Positions 55,125 through 62,552 of a stretch of 64,000 nucleotides of DNA are shown in pieces. The stretch comes from Dyella halodurans (GTDB taxonomy: Bacteria > Pseudomonadota > Gammaproteobacteria > Xanthomonadales > Rhodanobacteraceae). The notes under the pieces are model-generated. The model was not told the origin of the DNA. It saw only the letters and a list, made by a program, of their open reading frames with translations, and did not search any database. The stretch is taken from assembly GCF_026283925.1 (NCBI RefSeq), contig NZ_JAPDPF010000010.1:62001-126000 (forward strand), read 5' to 3'. Both the position numbers and the translations under genes were made by a program. How positions within the stretch are numbered: the first letter of the stretch is position 1; each line of letters starts with the position of its first letter.

Positions 55125-55403
55125 CTAAAGCTTGGCGTCTTCGGGATCCTGCGCCGGATGCGGATCTTCATCGGCATCATCCAGCTCATCGTCTTCATGA
55201 CCCGTCTGCGAGCTTTGGGGCGAATACATGGGCTTGTGCCCGAGCTCCTCGGCCAACCGTGAGCTGTCGCCGGATGCCACCGCAGCCGTAAGGGCTTCTG
55301 GCGCCTGTGCTTGGGCGAGCATGGATGTCAGCTCGTCGGCGGACGCGTGACGCAGCGAGGCATCACGGCCGATGGCTTCCAGCAATTCAATCGTGTCTTG
55401 CAT
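55125..55403 (-). CDS. Putative split-borosin precursor peptide (small acidic protein)
   Basis: A 92-residue protein. Residues 1-55 form a compact predicted helical leader (MQDTIELLEAIGRDASLRHA, then SGDSSRLAEELG). Residues 56-92 form a low-complexity tail (HKPMYSPQSSQTGHE, then mostly Asp/Glu/Pro) with 12 acidic residues in the last 23. I recall the same layout in split borosin precursors such as Shewanella SonA: a borosin-binding helical domain ending in GD...L...LG, then a short core that is methylated on backbone amides. The adjacent gene encodes a SonM-like methyltransferase. The ATG at 55403 has AGGGGAAAA upstream. Core boundary and modification sites cannot be set from sequence. The alternative reading is an unrelated acidic hypothetical protein. 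Confidence 0.7.
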   Translation of the reverse strand: MQDTIELLEAIGRDASLRHASADELTSMLAQAQAPEALTAAVASGDSSRLAEELGHKPMYSPQSSQTGHEDDELDDADEDPHPAQDPEDAKL

Positions 55404-55543
55404 GTGTTTTCCCCTGTTCCGTCCGTTGATCGGGCATCGGCATGACGGATCTGGCATGTCGATGCCGTGCGGCCCTCAGCTTGATAGATCTCGATGACGT
55501 GACCATCCATGCTCATTGATGGCACTGCGTGTCATCTTTGCCC

Positions 55544-55576
55544 ATGTTTCAGCGGGCCACCCCTTTTCTGAAACAT
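55544..55576. promoter_or_regulatory. Inverted repeat between methyltransferase and precursor genes
   Basis: ATGTTTCAG-N15-CTGAAACAT, a perfect 9-bp dyad in the 198-bp gap between the methyltransferase stop and the precursor start. No T-run follows on either strand, so it looks more like an operator or mRNA-processing hairpin than a terminator. It may set higher expression of the precursor than of the enzyme. Confidence 0.55.
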
Positions 55577-55601
55577 CGTTCCCCTTCAGCGTACCCTGGC
55601 C

Positions 55602-56438
55602 TTAGGCAAGGGCATCGACCTCGGCCTGCCTGTCCAATGCGTCCAAACGTTCCTGCATGGCCAGATTTGGCTGCAAGGTCCGTGCCGGAGGCAACACCAC
55701 GGTCTCTTCGGCGGTCAATGGGGCCTCAGGCAGATCGCGCAGGGCTACGCGGATGATCCGCGGCTGCTGGATCGGCAGCGTGGCCCCGCGGTAAATGATG
55801 ACTTCGTGATCCAGCGGATAGTCGCGGCTTAGCAGATCGACCAGCAGTTGTCGGTAGGCCGGCCCGGTCTTGAAGCGAGCCGTCGATCGATCGCCCACCA
55901 GGCCGACCTGCCACAGCACCAGGTAGCCGGTAGGGTCGATGCGCCGCTCAAACAGAAGCAGCTGGCTGGCCTCGAAGTGCTGGCAGCCGAAGCGGCCGGG
56001 GTCGATCCCCAGGTCGGCGTAGAGACAGTCTTCTGCGGAAATGCCCGGCTCCATGTGCGCCGCGAATCCCTCGGCCCGGGCGACCTCGATGACCTTGTGC
56101 GGCGACCAGGCAAAAATGCCGGGGTGGCCGTAGAACACGCCGCAAACGCGTTTGCCGGCACGCACCTCGGTCATCATCAGCTCGACCCATTGCCGGTAGG
56201 TCTTCATCCGCGACTTGCCCTCGCGGTAGTAGGACTGCAGGCTGCGCACGTCGGGATGCATGCGCTGCAGCCACATCTCCACCAGGCTGTCGGAAAGCCC
56301 CGCGAAGACGACGTCCGCCTGTTCGATATGGCTGCGTGCCAGCGGCGTCAGATGGGAGCCAAGGGTCATGCCCATGCCGACGCAGGCCAGGCTGCCGGCG
56401 CGGGCGTTGGTTGGAGAAAGCAGGGAGGGTGTGTTCAT
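55602..56438 (-). CDS. Tetrapyrrole-methylase-fold SAM methyltransferase, putative borosin alpha-N-methyltransferase
   Basis: A 278-residue enzyme of the TP-methylase fold: SAM loop GSLACVGMGMTLGSHL at about 15-30, the YGHPGIFAWSPHK block at 103-115, and EPGISAEDCLYADLG at 130-144. It is not a cobalamin or sirohaem enzyme by neighbourhood; no cob, cys or hem genes are near. The Y-Y-REGKSRMKTY segment (about 70-81) and the HP-G-F block match what I remember of SonM, the Shewanella enzyme that methylates backbone nitrogens of a separate precursor. The start at 56438 (MNTPSLLSP) is preferred; an upstream frame to 56588 is basic and unlike the family. Function is inferred from fold, motif memory and the adjacent precursor-like gene. 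Confidence 0.78.
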   Translation of the reverse strand: MNTPSLLSPTNARAGSLACVGMGMTLGSHLTPLARSHIEQADVVFAGLSDSLVEMWLQRMHPDVRSLQSYYREGKSRMKTYRQWVELMMTEVRAGKRVCGVFYGHPGIFAWSPHKVIEVARAEGFAAHMEPGISAEDCLYADLGIDPGRFGCQHFEASQLLLFERRIDPTGYLVLWQVGLVGDRSTARFKTGPAYRQLLVDLLSRDYPLDHEVIIYRGATLPIQQPRIIRVALRDLPEAPLTAEETVVLPPARTLQPNLAMQERLDALDRQAEVDALA

Positions 56439-56544
56439 CGCCTGATGATAGGGCAACACCCGGGGCCGGCAACGGCGTCGCCGGTTCGAAAGCAAGCTCC
56501 GGTACGTCGCAGGAAGGATGGTGCCGCAGGACCCGGTTCGACTC

Positions 56545-56766
56545 CTAGGAGCCTGTTCAAAGTCTCCGTCACGGCCAAGTATTCGCACCCTTTCCTACCC
56601 GTCATCCCCGCGAAAGCGGGGATCCAGTGCCTTTGGCGCGACAAGAGGCCGAGGTAAATCGAAGCAAGTCGCTGGATCCCCGCTTTCGCGGGGATGACGG
56701 TGAGGGAGAAATGACGTTTTCGAGGCTGTTCTTCCCTCGTATCCGAGACTTTGAACAGGCTCTTAG
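56545..56766. mobile_element. MITE-like element built around a REP pair
   Basis: A 222-bp element bounded by 22-bp inverted repeats with a single mismatch: CTAGGAGCCTGTTCAAAGTC (start, continuing TC) at 56545-56566 and its complement at 56745-56766. Inside, a family-2 REP pair occupies 56601-56698 (GTCATCCCCGCGAAAGCGGG... to ...CGCGGGGATGAC). There is no transposase. The right terminus contains the TAA stop codon of marR, so the insertion reaches the end of that gene. No exact target duplication is visible. Confidence 0.75.
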
Positions 56767-57200
56767 CGCTCGCTGCTGCTTATCCGCTCCAGGATGCGAC
56801 GAAGATGGGCGAGGTCGGTCTTGGAAAGTTGCTGCACGGCGGGCGGCGCGTCGTCGCGCACGGTGCGGCGCGCCGATTCGATCAGCCGCCGCCCCGCCGG
56901 CGTCAGCGACACCAGCTTCGCGCGCCGATTGTCCGGGTGGGGATGGCGCTCAACCAGGCCACGATCCTCAAGATCGTTGACGGCGACGGTGGTGGCCGGC
57001 GCATCACTGGTGCTCACCGCCAGCTGCGTCAAGGTCTTCGGCTCATCGACCAGCCGCCACAGGATGCGCACACGACTGAACGGAAGGGCGGTGGCTTCGC
57101 TGACCTTTCGACGCCACTCGCCGCGGGTTTCCCACACCAGGCCGACCAGCATCTGCCAGATGCGATCGGCCTCGCTGTCGCGGTGGGCGCGGCCCGTCAT
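56763..57200 (-). CDS. MarR family transcriptional regulator
   Basis: A 145-residue winged-helix regulator: long N-terminal helix (RIWQMLVGLVWETRGEW), recognition region LTQLAVSTSDAPATTVAVN and wing ERHPHPDNRRAKLVSLTPAG. It overlaps the DHA2 pump gene by 4 bp and lies downstream of it, so regulator and pump share a message. It should repress the pump promoter until a phenolic or drug-like ligand binds. Its stop codon falls inside the terminal repeat of the adjacent MITE-like element, so the original C-terminus may have been altered. Confidence 0.92.
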   Translation of the reverse strand: MTGRAHRDSEADRIWQMLVGLVWETRGEWRRKVSEATALPFSRVRILWRLVDEPKTLTQLAVSTSDAPATTVAVNDLEDRGLVERHPHPDNRRAKLVSLTPAGRRLIESARRTVRDDAPPAVQQLSKTDLAHLRRILERISSSER

Positions 57201-58639
57201 GCCGTTGCTCCGGCAGCTGCTTCCTCCAGCAAGTGCGCAGCATGGCGGGTGGTGTCACGCGCCCAGCCCGTGTTGGACAACCACGCCAGCAGCAATACGA
57301 CCACGCCACCGCCAGTGATCAGCCACCAGAACGGATGCGTGGCCTCGGCGAAGCCGTCATGCACATGCGAGCCCAGGATGGTGCCCGCAAGCGCCACGCC
57401 GAGCGAGGCACCGATCTGCCGGCTGGTAGAGGCGATCGCCGCGGCAACACCCGCCTGCGCCTTGGGCATGCCGGACACGGCCGTATTGGTAATAGGCGCG
57501 TTCACCATGCCGAAACCCACGCCAAAGATCACATACGTCAGCATCAGCAACGGCAACGGGGTGGTAGCCGTCAGCTGGGTCATCATCAGCGCGCTGACCA
57601 CGGTGGCTGCGCCGGAAGCCAGCAGGGACGGGCGTGTGCCGTAGATGCCGACCAGACGCCCCGAGAGCGGCGAGCAAAGAATCGTGGCCAGGGCGAGCGG
57701 CAACGTGCACAAGCCTGTGTGAAAGGCCGACAGGCCGCGCACCTCCTGCAAGTACAGCGCATTGAGAAACAGGAAGCCGGAGAACGACGAGAAGCTGCAT
57801 ACGGCGATCAAGGTCGCGCTGCTGAAAGGTGCACTGCGAAAGAACCGCACATCGATCAACGGTTCGTGGCGCCGAGGTTCGTAGATGAGCAAGCCGACCA
57901 GCGCCAGCGCAGCGGCGGCGAACAAGCCGATGATCGTCGTCGAGTTCCATCCGGCATGGGGACCTTCGATCACGGCGTAAGTCACCGCGGCCAGTATCAC
58001 GAATACCAATAGTTGCCCGAGCGGATCGACGCGCCGCGGATGCCGTGCCCTGGATTCCGGAATGTAGCGCGCGGCCAGCAGCATGGCCGCCGCACCCACC
58101 GGCAAATTCACCCAGAAGATCGAGCGCCAGCCGATGCTTTCGGTCAGCGCGCCGCCGATCACCGGACCCAGCGCCATCGATACCCCAGCAACCGCACCCC
58201 AGATGCCGATGGCGCGAGCGCGTGCTTTTGGTTCGTGGAAGGTATTGGCAATGATCGACATGGCGACCGGATTGAGCATGGTCGCGCCCAACGCCTGCAG
58301 CATGCGAAATGCCACCAGGCCCTGGATGCCCGGGGCAACGCTGCACAGCAGCGAGCCCAGCATGAACAGGGCCATGCCCGTCTGGAACACGCGCCGACGC
58401 CCGAAGCGGTCGGCCATCGACCCGGCCAGCATCAGCAGGCTCGCCACCACCATGGTGTAGGCATCGATCACCCACTGCAGGCCCGAGATCGACGCGCCAA
58501 GATCGTGACGAATCGAGGGCAGCGCGACGTTGACGATGGTGGCGTCCATCGCAACCATCAGCAGGCTGAGGCAGCAGATACCGAGAATCAGGTGGGGATG
58601 GGTCTCAGCCCGTCCCTTGTCGACAACAGTTGTATTCAT
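57197..58639 (-). CDS. DHA2 family MFS drug efflux transporter (EmrB/QacA type)
   Basis: A 480-residue inner-membrane antiporter with about 14 helices. DHA2 motifs: LLMVAMDATIVNVALPSI (motif D1), GSMADRFGRRRVFQTG (motif A), and ALGPVIGGALTESIGWRSIF (motif C). Exports hydrophobic or cationic drugs. It starts at 58639 with no Shine-Dalgarno; the promoter -10 lies six bases before the ATG, so the message is predicted to be leaderless, and the MarR-type palindrome straddles the start codon. Confidence 0.93.
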   Translation of the reverse strand: MNTTVVDKGRAETHPHLILGICCLSLLMVAMDATIVNVALPSIRHDLGASISGLQWVIDAYTMVVASLLMLAGSMADRFGRRRVFQTGMALFMLGSLLCSVAPGIQGLVAFRMLQALGATMLNPVAMSIIANTFHEPKARARAIGIWGAVAGVSMALGPVIGGALTESIGWRSIFWVNLPVGAAAMLLAARYIPESRARHPRRVDPLGQLLVFVILAAVTYAVIEGPHAGWNSTTIIGLFAAAALALVGLLIYEPRRHEPLIDVRFFRSAPFSSATLIAVCSFSSFSGFLFLNALYLQEVRGLSAFHTGLCTLPLALATILCSPLSGRLVGIYGTRPSLLASGAATVVSALMMTQLTATTPLPLLMLTYVIFGVGFGMVNAPITNTAVSGMPKAQAGVAAAIASTSRQIGASLGVALAGTILGSHVHDGFAEATHPFWWLITGGGVVVLLLAWLSNTGWARDTTRHAAHLLEEAAAGATA

Positions 58640-58645
58640 ACAACT
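58628..58645. promoter_or_regulatory. MarR-type operator over the DHA2 start codon
   Basis: AGTTGTAT-TC-ATACAACT, a perfect 8-2-8 palindrome that includes the ATG of the transporter. It lies just downstream of the -10, where bound MarR would block initiation. Confidence 0.8.
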
Positions 58646-58674
58646 ATTGTCAATTGGTAACTATCCCGCGTCAA
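58646..58674 (-). promoter_or_regulatory. Sigma-70 promoter of the MFS/marR operon
   Basis: On the minus strand, TTGACG (58674-58669), 17 bp, GACAAT (58651-58646), then six bases and the ATG. Predicts a transcript beginning at or next to the start codon. Confidence 0.75.
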
Positions 58675-59103
58675 TTGACGCCTGCCAATGCATGGGGCTC
58701 GGGCTCGTTGCAAAGGGGCACACATCCCGACCATGGCCGTCTTTTTCGCGCAGCGCGAGGAACGCATCAGTGCGCGTCCTTGATCCATGTCCTGTCACGG
58801 TTCTCGCCGTTTTCCAAACACTTGCCAGTCATCGGAGTGTTTGATGCATTCACTCTGTAAGTGCAACGTCGTAGGGACTCGTGCAGGGCCATTCGGTAAC
58901 GAGCGCAGCGATCGCCGCACGCAACTTTGCAGCGACCCCCTACAAATCCCACCTTGCGCATTTGCTACTTTCGCCCTGTCACCCACGCCATCCCTCCTGG
59001 GCTACGTCGGTGACCATTGCAGTGATGCAGTGAAGTAGCGCGGATCGCATGGGAGGCAACCCATACGACCCGCTGACCATCACCAACTACGAAGGAGTTG
59101 ATC
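58675..59103. other. Gene-poor interval, no supported gene
   Basis: About 430 bp between the MFS promoter and the next start. Short open frames exist on both strands but none has a ribosome site or family-like sequence. The stretch includes a GAAGGAG site (59091-59097) that serves the next gene. GC content falls from here to the right edge. I see no promoter, repeat or RNA that I can name. Confidence 0.5.
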
Positions 59104-59430
59104 ATGGCTGCACCAGATCATACGGCACTCGCTCGCCCGCCGAATCCCCCTGGCGGCAAATCCACCCGAACGCTCGGTCGTCCGCGTCGTTCTGCGGACA
59201 CGGTCGAGAATTCGTGGCAACAGGTTGCGCTGAAGTTGACGTCCATCCAGGAGGCGATGAACGAGATCGCCGCCCTTGTCGTCGAAAGCGAAGTGGCGCG
59301 CAAGGCCCATGCCCGTGGTAGTGCCATGCGGCCCGGCCAGTGGCCGCTCGCGCAAGGTTGCGCGGAGAACCTGGTTGCTGCGATCCGACTTCTCGGCCAA
59401 TACGCCGAGCTGCTCAGGCGTGAGCCCTAG
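59104..59430 (+). CDS. Hypothetical protein (108 residues)
   Basis: Starts after GAAGGAG. The N-terminal third is basic and proline-rich (RPPNPPGGKSTRTLGRPRRS); the rest is helical (QQVALKLTSIQEAMNEIAAL; CAENLVAAIRLLGQYAELLR). I recognise no family. The basic tail suggests nucleic-acid binding, which is a guess. First gene of the less GC-rich right part. Confidence 0.6.
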   Translation: MAAPDHTALARPPNPPGGKSTRTLGRPRRSADTVENSWQQVALKLTSIQEAMNEIAALVVESEVARKAHARGSAMRPGQWPLAQGCAENLVAAIRLLGQYAELLRREP

Positions 59431-59521
59431 GTGGAACCCCAGAGTCCGATGATCGCTCCGCGGCGTACCGCGTTATGAGCACGGCGCGCCGCACCTGGGC
59501 GAGAGTCTTCTGGGGTTCCAC
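59431..59521. repeat. 91-bp element with 13-bp inverted termini
   Basis: GTGGAACCCCAGA at 59431-59443 and TCTGGGGTTCCAC at 59509-59521, a perfect 13-bp inverted repeat beginning at the base after the stop codon of the preceding gene. It may be a large hairpin terminator or a MITE remnant. The rest of the gap to 59705 holds nothing I can name. Confidence 0.55.
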
Positions 59522-59705
59522 ACATACGAACGCATTGAATGACGTCGACACCGAGTCGCTGACCTCAGGCGGAGCAGTCAGCAAGGTTTCGGCACCGCGG
59601 CGCAGTCCTCACCCTAGACATCCATATTGAACGATTGAGGCCACTGCAATCGGGGCGTGGAATCACGAAGCAGACATTCCGGATAGTTGATTTTCGCGGC
59701 ATTCA

Positions 59706-60224
59706 TCATGCCGGGCGCGGCGCCTTCATTCTCATGGGCGCGCCCATGGAGTCGAATGGCTTGCGAAACGAGAACGCAGTGGGCGTTGAGCCATGGACGT
59801 GGAGATGATCGATCCGTTCCACCGCTTCGCCCCAGTTTGGCCTGTGCTGCCCGTCGACCCACCATGCCGCATAACTTGGCCACGCGCCGGTCTCGACCCA
59901 ATCCTCACGCCTGGACAAAGCCTCGCGATGTACACCGTGATAGGCGAAAGCAGCGACCGATTCGAGATCGCGCCACAAAGAGAGGGTCATGGCGAGCTGA
60001 GTAAGTGCGATCCCATCCGGAGCGCAACCGGGCGCAATGACCGGCCCCCACGAGTGCTCCCAGGTCTGCACATCCCTGATAGACCGGTCAAAGAAGCCTG
60101 CGCTGCCGTCGGCGGCAGCATAGACGTCACCGATACGATCAACGAATCCTTGAACGACGGGATCGCCGACGGGCGCCCTTAGAACCCCAAACGTGAAGAA
60201 TGCAATGCGGGGATTGATGTGCAT
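59706..60224 (-). CDS. DUF3291 domain-containing protein
   Basis: A 172-residue protein. It follows the DUF3291 pattern: FGVLRAPVGDPVVQGFVDRI at the start, LSLWRDLESVAAFAYHGVHR in the middle, and AWWVDGQHRPNWGEAVERID then GSTPTAFSFRKPFD at the end. DUF3291 is a ferredoxin-like (ABM-related) fold of unknown function. GGGAGG precedes the ATG at 60224; longer frames upstream are not family-like. Confidence 0.88.
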   Translation of the reverse strand: MHINPRIAFFTFGVLRAPVGDPVVQGFVDRIGDVYAAADGSAGFFDRSIRDVQTWEHSWGPVIAPGCAPDGIALTQLAMTLSLWRDLESVAAFAYHGVHREALSRREDWVETGAWPSYAAWWVDGQHRPNWGEAVERIDHLHVHGSTPTAFSFRKPFDSMGAPMRMKAPRPA

Positions 60225-60306
60225 ATGACAACACCTCCCAGTTGAGACCACGTTCGAAATCTGCACCCATAGGGAATTTCCCCGATCCCCCGGCGCGAGA
60301 ATACAG

Positions 60307-60332
60307 GGTCTGCTTTGGGTCGGGAGCGGACC
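60307..60332 (-). repeat. Cassette-type hairpin, copy A
   Basis: GGTCTGCT-TTGGGTCGGG-AGCGGACC as read on the plus strand (one G-T pair). Located 22 bp past the stop of the minus-strand gene at 60355. Same family as copies at 60856, 61321 and 62919: 7-10 bp arms and a ten-base GGGTCG-containing centre. Confidence 0.8.
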
Positions 60333-60354
60333 TTTCATCAAGCCCAATTCAACC

Positions 60355-60831
60355 TCACAGATGAGGCCCATCAAACAGGCATTGCCCCGTCTTTTTGTCG
60401 ACCTGAATGTGCTCAGGGATGCCGGCCTGCGCGCCGCAGAACTCCATCACTTCGCTCACGTTGAACGTAGCCACGATTTGTTCGCCGGTGTCATCAACCA
60501 CAATCTCTGCAGCCATTTGGCCCGGGGACGTGGAAGAAGCGAGCCCAATTTTCGCCAAGCCTTCGTTTACCGACCAGGCGCCGCCCTGGCCAGGCCGTAG
60601 GCGGCTCGCGTGTAGCGAACATCCAAAGTAGCTCCCCGATAGGCTTGGTCCAATTTCGTTCCGGAAAGAAATTTCGGTGAGCGATGATCCGTCATAGGAG
60701 AGGACAAGCTCCTGATATGCAGATTTGGCCTCAACGCGTCCTTGGAGGCAGCGCACATCGTGCGTCGCCCAAGCAGCCGTTGTCGCAAGCACCAAAGCCC
60801 CAGCCACGGCCCCGATATGCCCAAGTCGCAT
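60355..60831 (-). CDS. Hypothetical exported protein (158 residues)
   Basis: Signal peptide (IGAVAGALVLATTAAWATH) and a mature part with four cysteines (VRCLQ, YFGCSL, EFCGAQ, GQCLF) that could form two disulfides in the periplasm. I recognise no family. GGAGAGGG precedes the start. Followed downstream by hairpin copy A in its own orientation. Confidence 0.65.
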   Translation of the reverse strand: MRLGHIGAVAGALVLATTAAWATHDVRCLQGRVEAKSAYQELVLSYDGSSLTEISFRNEIGPSLSGSYFGCSLHASRLRPGQGGAWSVNEGLAKIGLASSTSPGQMAAEIVVDDTGEQIVATFNVSEVMEFCGAQAGIPEHIQVDKKTGQCLFDGPHL

Positions 60832-60855
60832 AGAACCCTCTCCCCCTGAAAACTT

Positions 60856-60885
60856 AAGGTCCGTTCCGGGTCGGTAGCGGACCTT
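60856..60885 (-). repeat. Cassette-type hairpin, copy B
   Basis: AAGGTCCGTT-CCGGGTCGGT-AGCGGACCTT, arms of 10 bp with one T-G pair. It overlaps by two bases the stop of the minus-strand gene at 60884. Confidence 0.8.
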
Positions 60886-61258
60886 ATTTAAACTGCTCGA
60901 AGTCCACCGATTCTTTCACGAATTGCCCAGTGGCAAGCAACACGCGCTCGAGATCAGCAATCACGACCTTGTTGTTGTCTTTCGCGAACACAAAGAGCCC
61001 CCAAATGTCGTCGTCGATCTCGTAATTGCCGCCCGGATAGCTCCAGTAGGTGAAATAGCGGTCCTGCGCCAACGCAGCCAATGCAAACCGTGGGTCGTTT
61101 AGGTTGTCGGGGGGAGGCCCGATGGTTGCACCTAGTGCATCGCGCAAAATCTCTGCCACCCTCGGAAAGCCATCTTTCCGAGGGTCGTCCAGTAGCTCAA
61201 TCAGGAGTTCGCTGCCGTGATAAACCGGTCGAACTCTAAATCGAATGGGATTCGACAT
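60884..61258 (-). CDS. Hypothetical protein (124 residues)
   Basis: A soluble, acidic-tailed protein (MSNPIRFRVRPVYHGSELLI start; DDIWGLFVFAKDNNKVVIAD near the end) with no family I recognise. The ATG at 61258 has AGAGGGA upstream; the open frame continues to 61699 but antisense to the recombinase, so the shorter start is chosen. Followed directly by hairpin copy B. Confidence 0.65.
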   Translation of the reverse strand: MSNPIRFRVRPVYHGSELLIELLDDPRKDGFPRVAEILRDALGATIGPPPDNLNDPRFALAALAQDRYFTYWSYPGGNYEIDDDIWGLFVFAKDNNKVVIADLERVLLATGQFVKESVDFEQFK

Positions 61259-61320
61259 AGTCCCTCTATCGTTCGAACCTGTGCGTCTTAATAATTCGAC
61301 CAATCCATCGTCGCTCGTTA

Positions 61321-61346
61321 GGTCCGCTACGGGTCGGAAGCAGACG
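61321..61346 (-). repeat. Cassette-type hairpin, copy C
   Basis: GGTCCGCT-ACGGGTCGGA-AGCAGACG on the plus strand, same centre and arms as copies A and B with one wobble and one end mismatch. It lies between the minus-strand gene at 60884-61258 and the recombinase. Confidence 0.75.
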
Positions 61347-61405
61347 TTCTCTAGATTCCCCGGTCCGCAGTATGGCAACTCTCCAAACCGTCGGGGAGTA
61401 TCGCC

Positions 61406-62029
61406 ATGTCCATGCAGCCCAATGGCCGCCCACTGATCCCATGGAACCGCGGAAGGGTCATTGGTCAGAAGCTTCCCCTGAAGCTCCGGGACATCTTTGG
61501 GATAAGGGTCCGCCTTCAGTTGCAGCGGCGCGTCCGGGACTTGGCCCTGTTCAATCTGGCGATCGATAGCAAGCTTCGGGGCTGCGACCTGGTCGCCCTG
61601 AGGGTTTGCGACTTGGCCAGGGAAGGTGGCCTCGGCACCAGGGCCCAGATTATCCAGCGGAAGACGGGCAAAACGGTCCAGTTCGAGCTCACTGAGCAAA
61701 CCCGGCGAGCCATCATGGATTGGATCAACCGAAGGTCATTGACTCGAGAGGACTACCTATTCCCAAGCCGGCAGCGGCCCGAGACTCACCTGTCTACTCG
61801 CCAATACGCCCGGATCTTAAAGCGCTGGGTGGCGAGTGCAGGACTCGAGCCATCGGACTACGGAACGCACTCCATGAGGCGAACGAAGCCTACCCTGATC
61901 TACCGCCGGACCCACAACCTGCGGGCCATCCAGCTCTTATTGGGCCACACCAAGCTTGAGAGTACCGTCCGCTATCTGGGCATCGAGGTGGAGGATGCCC
62001 TGGCGCTATCGGAGGAAACGGAAGTCTGA
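61406..62029 (+). CDS. Short tyrosine recombinase/integrase
   Basis: A 207-residue tyrosine recombinase with a complete catalytic set: Arg58 in SKLRGCDL, Lys86/Lys89 in RKTGKT, H155-SM-R158, His181 in LLGHTKLE and nucleophile Tyr190. It lacks the usual N-terminal core-binding domain, so it is a compact single-domain form like FimB/FimE-length enzymes. GGGGAG lies before the ATG at 61406. It is flanked by cassette-type hairpins and small unrelated genes. Whether it acts on those hairpins is not known; no classical IntI features (about 330 residues, additional alpha-helix) are present. Confidence 0.85.
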   Translation: MSMQPNGRPLIPWNRGRVIGQKLPLKLRDIFGIRVRLQLQRRVRDLALFNLAIDSKLRGCDLVALRVCDLAREGGLGTRAQIIQRKTGKTVQFELTEQTRRAIMDWINRRSLTREDYLFPSRQRPETHLSTRQYARILKRWVASAGLEPSDYGTHSMRRTKPTLIYRRTHNLRAIQLLLGHTKLESTVRYLGIEVEDALALSEETEV

Positions 62030-62064
62030 TCTGGCGCCGAGCGGGAGCCGACAGTCCCATCACG

Positions 62065-62340
62065 CTAGGCGAATCCGTCTGTTCGACCAGGGTCCGAATT
62101 ATCTGCGGCATCAGGTCGTACAGAGAACAGTCGCTCGGACGCTGCTTCCGCGGCCTGGAGACCCTCGTCTGTCAGGGTGATCCGCTTCCTCTTGTTGACC
62201 GGGTCCAGAATAAGCCCTTTGGCAAAGAGTCGATCCGTCACCTCCCAGTCGATGGCTTTCCACACCTTGCGGGTATCGTGTAGCGTGAGGTACAGCACGG
62301 CCAGAGCCGCGTCATCGATTTTTGTCGCATCGAGATCCAT
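62065..62340 (-). CDS. DUF6429 family protein
   Basis: A 91-residue protein that follows the DUF6429 pattern: KIDDAALAVLYLTLHDTRKV, WEVTDRLFAKGLILDP and ITLTDEGLQAAE, a winged-helix-like shape. Function unknown. GGGAGG precedes the start at 62340. Convergent with the recombinase. Members often stand next to mobile or cassette-like DNA. Confidence 0.88.
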   Translation of the reverse strand: MDLDATKIDDAALAVLYLTLHDTRKVWKAIDWEVTDRLFAKGLILDPVNKRKRITLTDEGLQAAEAASERLFSVRPDAADNSDPGRTDGFA

Positions 62341-62552
62341 GGTGGCCTCCCGCGGGCCAAGGGGTATTCAATAGAGTACGCCCAAGGCAAAGGCCAGGAG
62401 GGCCTGACCTGCTACTGAGTCTGTAATCGATTCTCGCGGACATTGGTCAAATAGCCAGTCGTGTCTCGGGGCGGACCTTCACGAGGTCAAACTGCGTCCC
62501 AAGGCGTGGCCACGACCTTGGCACGTAGCACCGAGGACCAAGGAGCTTGCAA

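Noticed and set aside
55602..56438. Cobalamin or sirohaem biosynthesis methyltransferase
   Set aside because: The fold is shared, but there are no tetrapyrrole genes nearby and the motif set and small partner gene fit the borosin enzymes better. It remains the main alternative.
62420..62480. Fifth cassette-type hairpin near GCGGACCTT
   Set aside because: Only one arm (GCGGACCTT at about 62471-62479) is recognisable; the opposite arm is missing, so it is at most a decayed copy.
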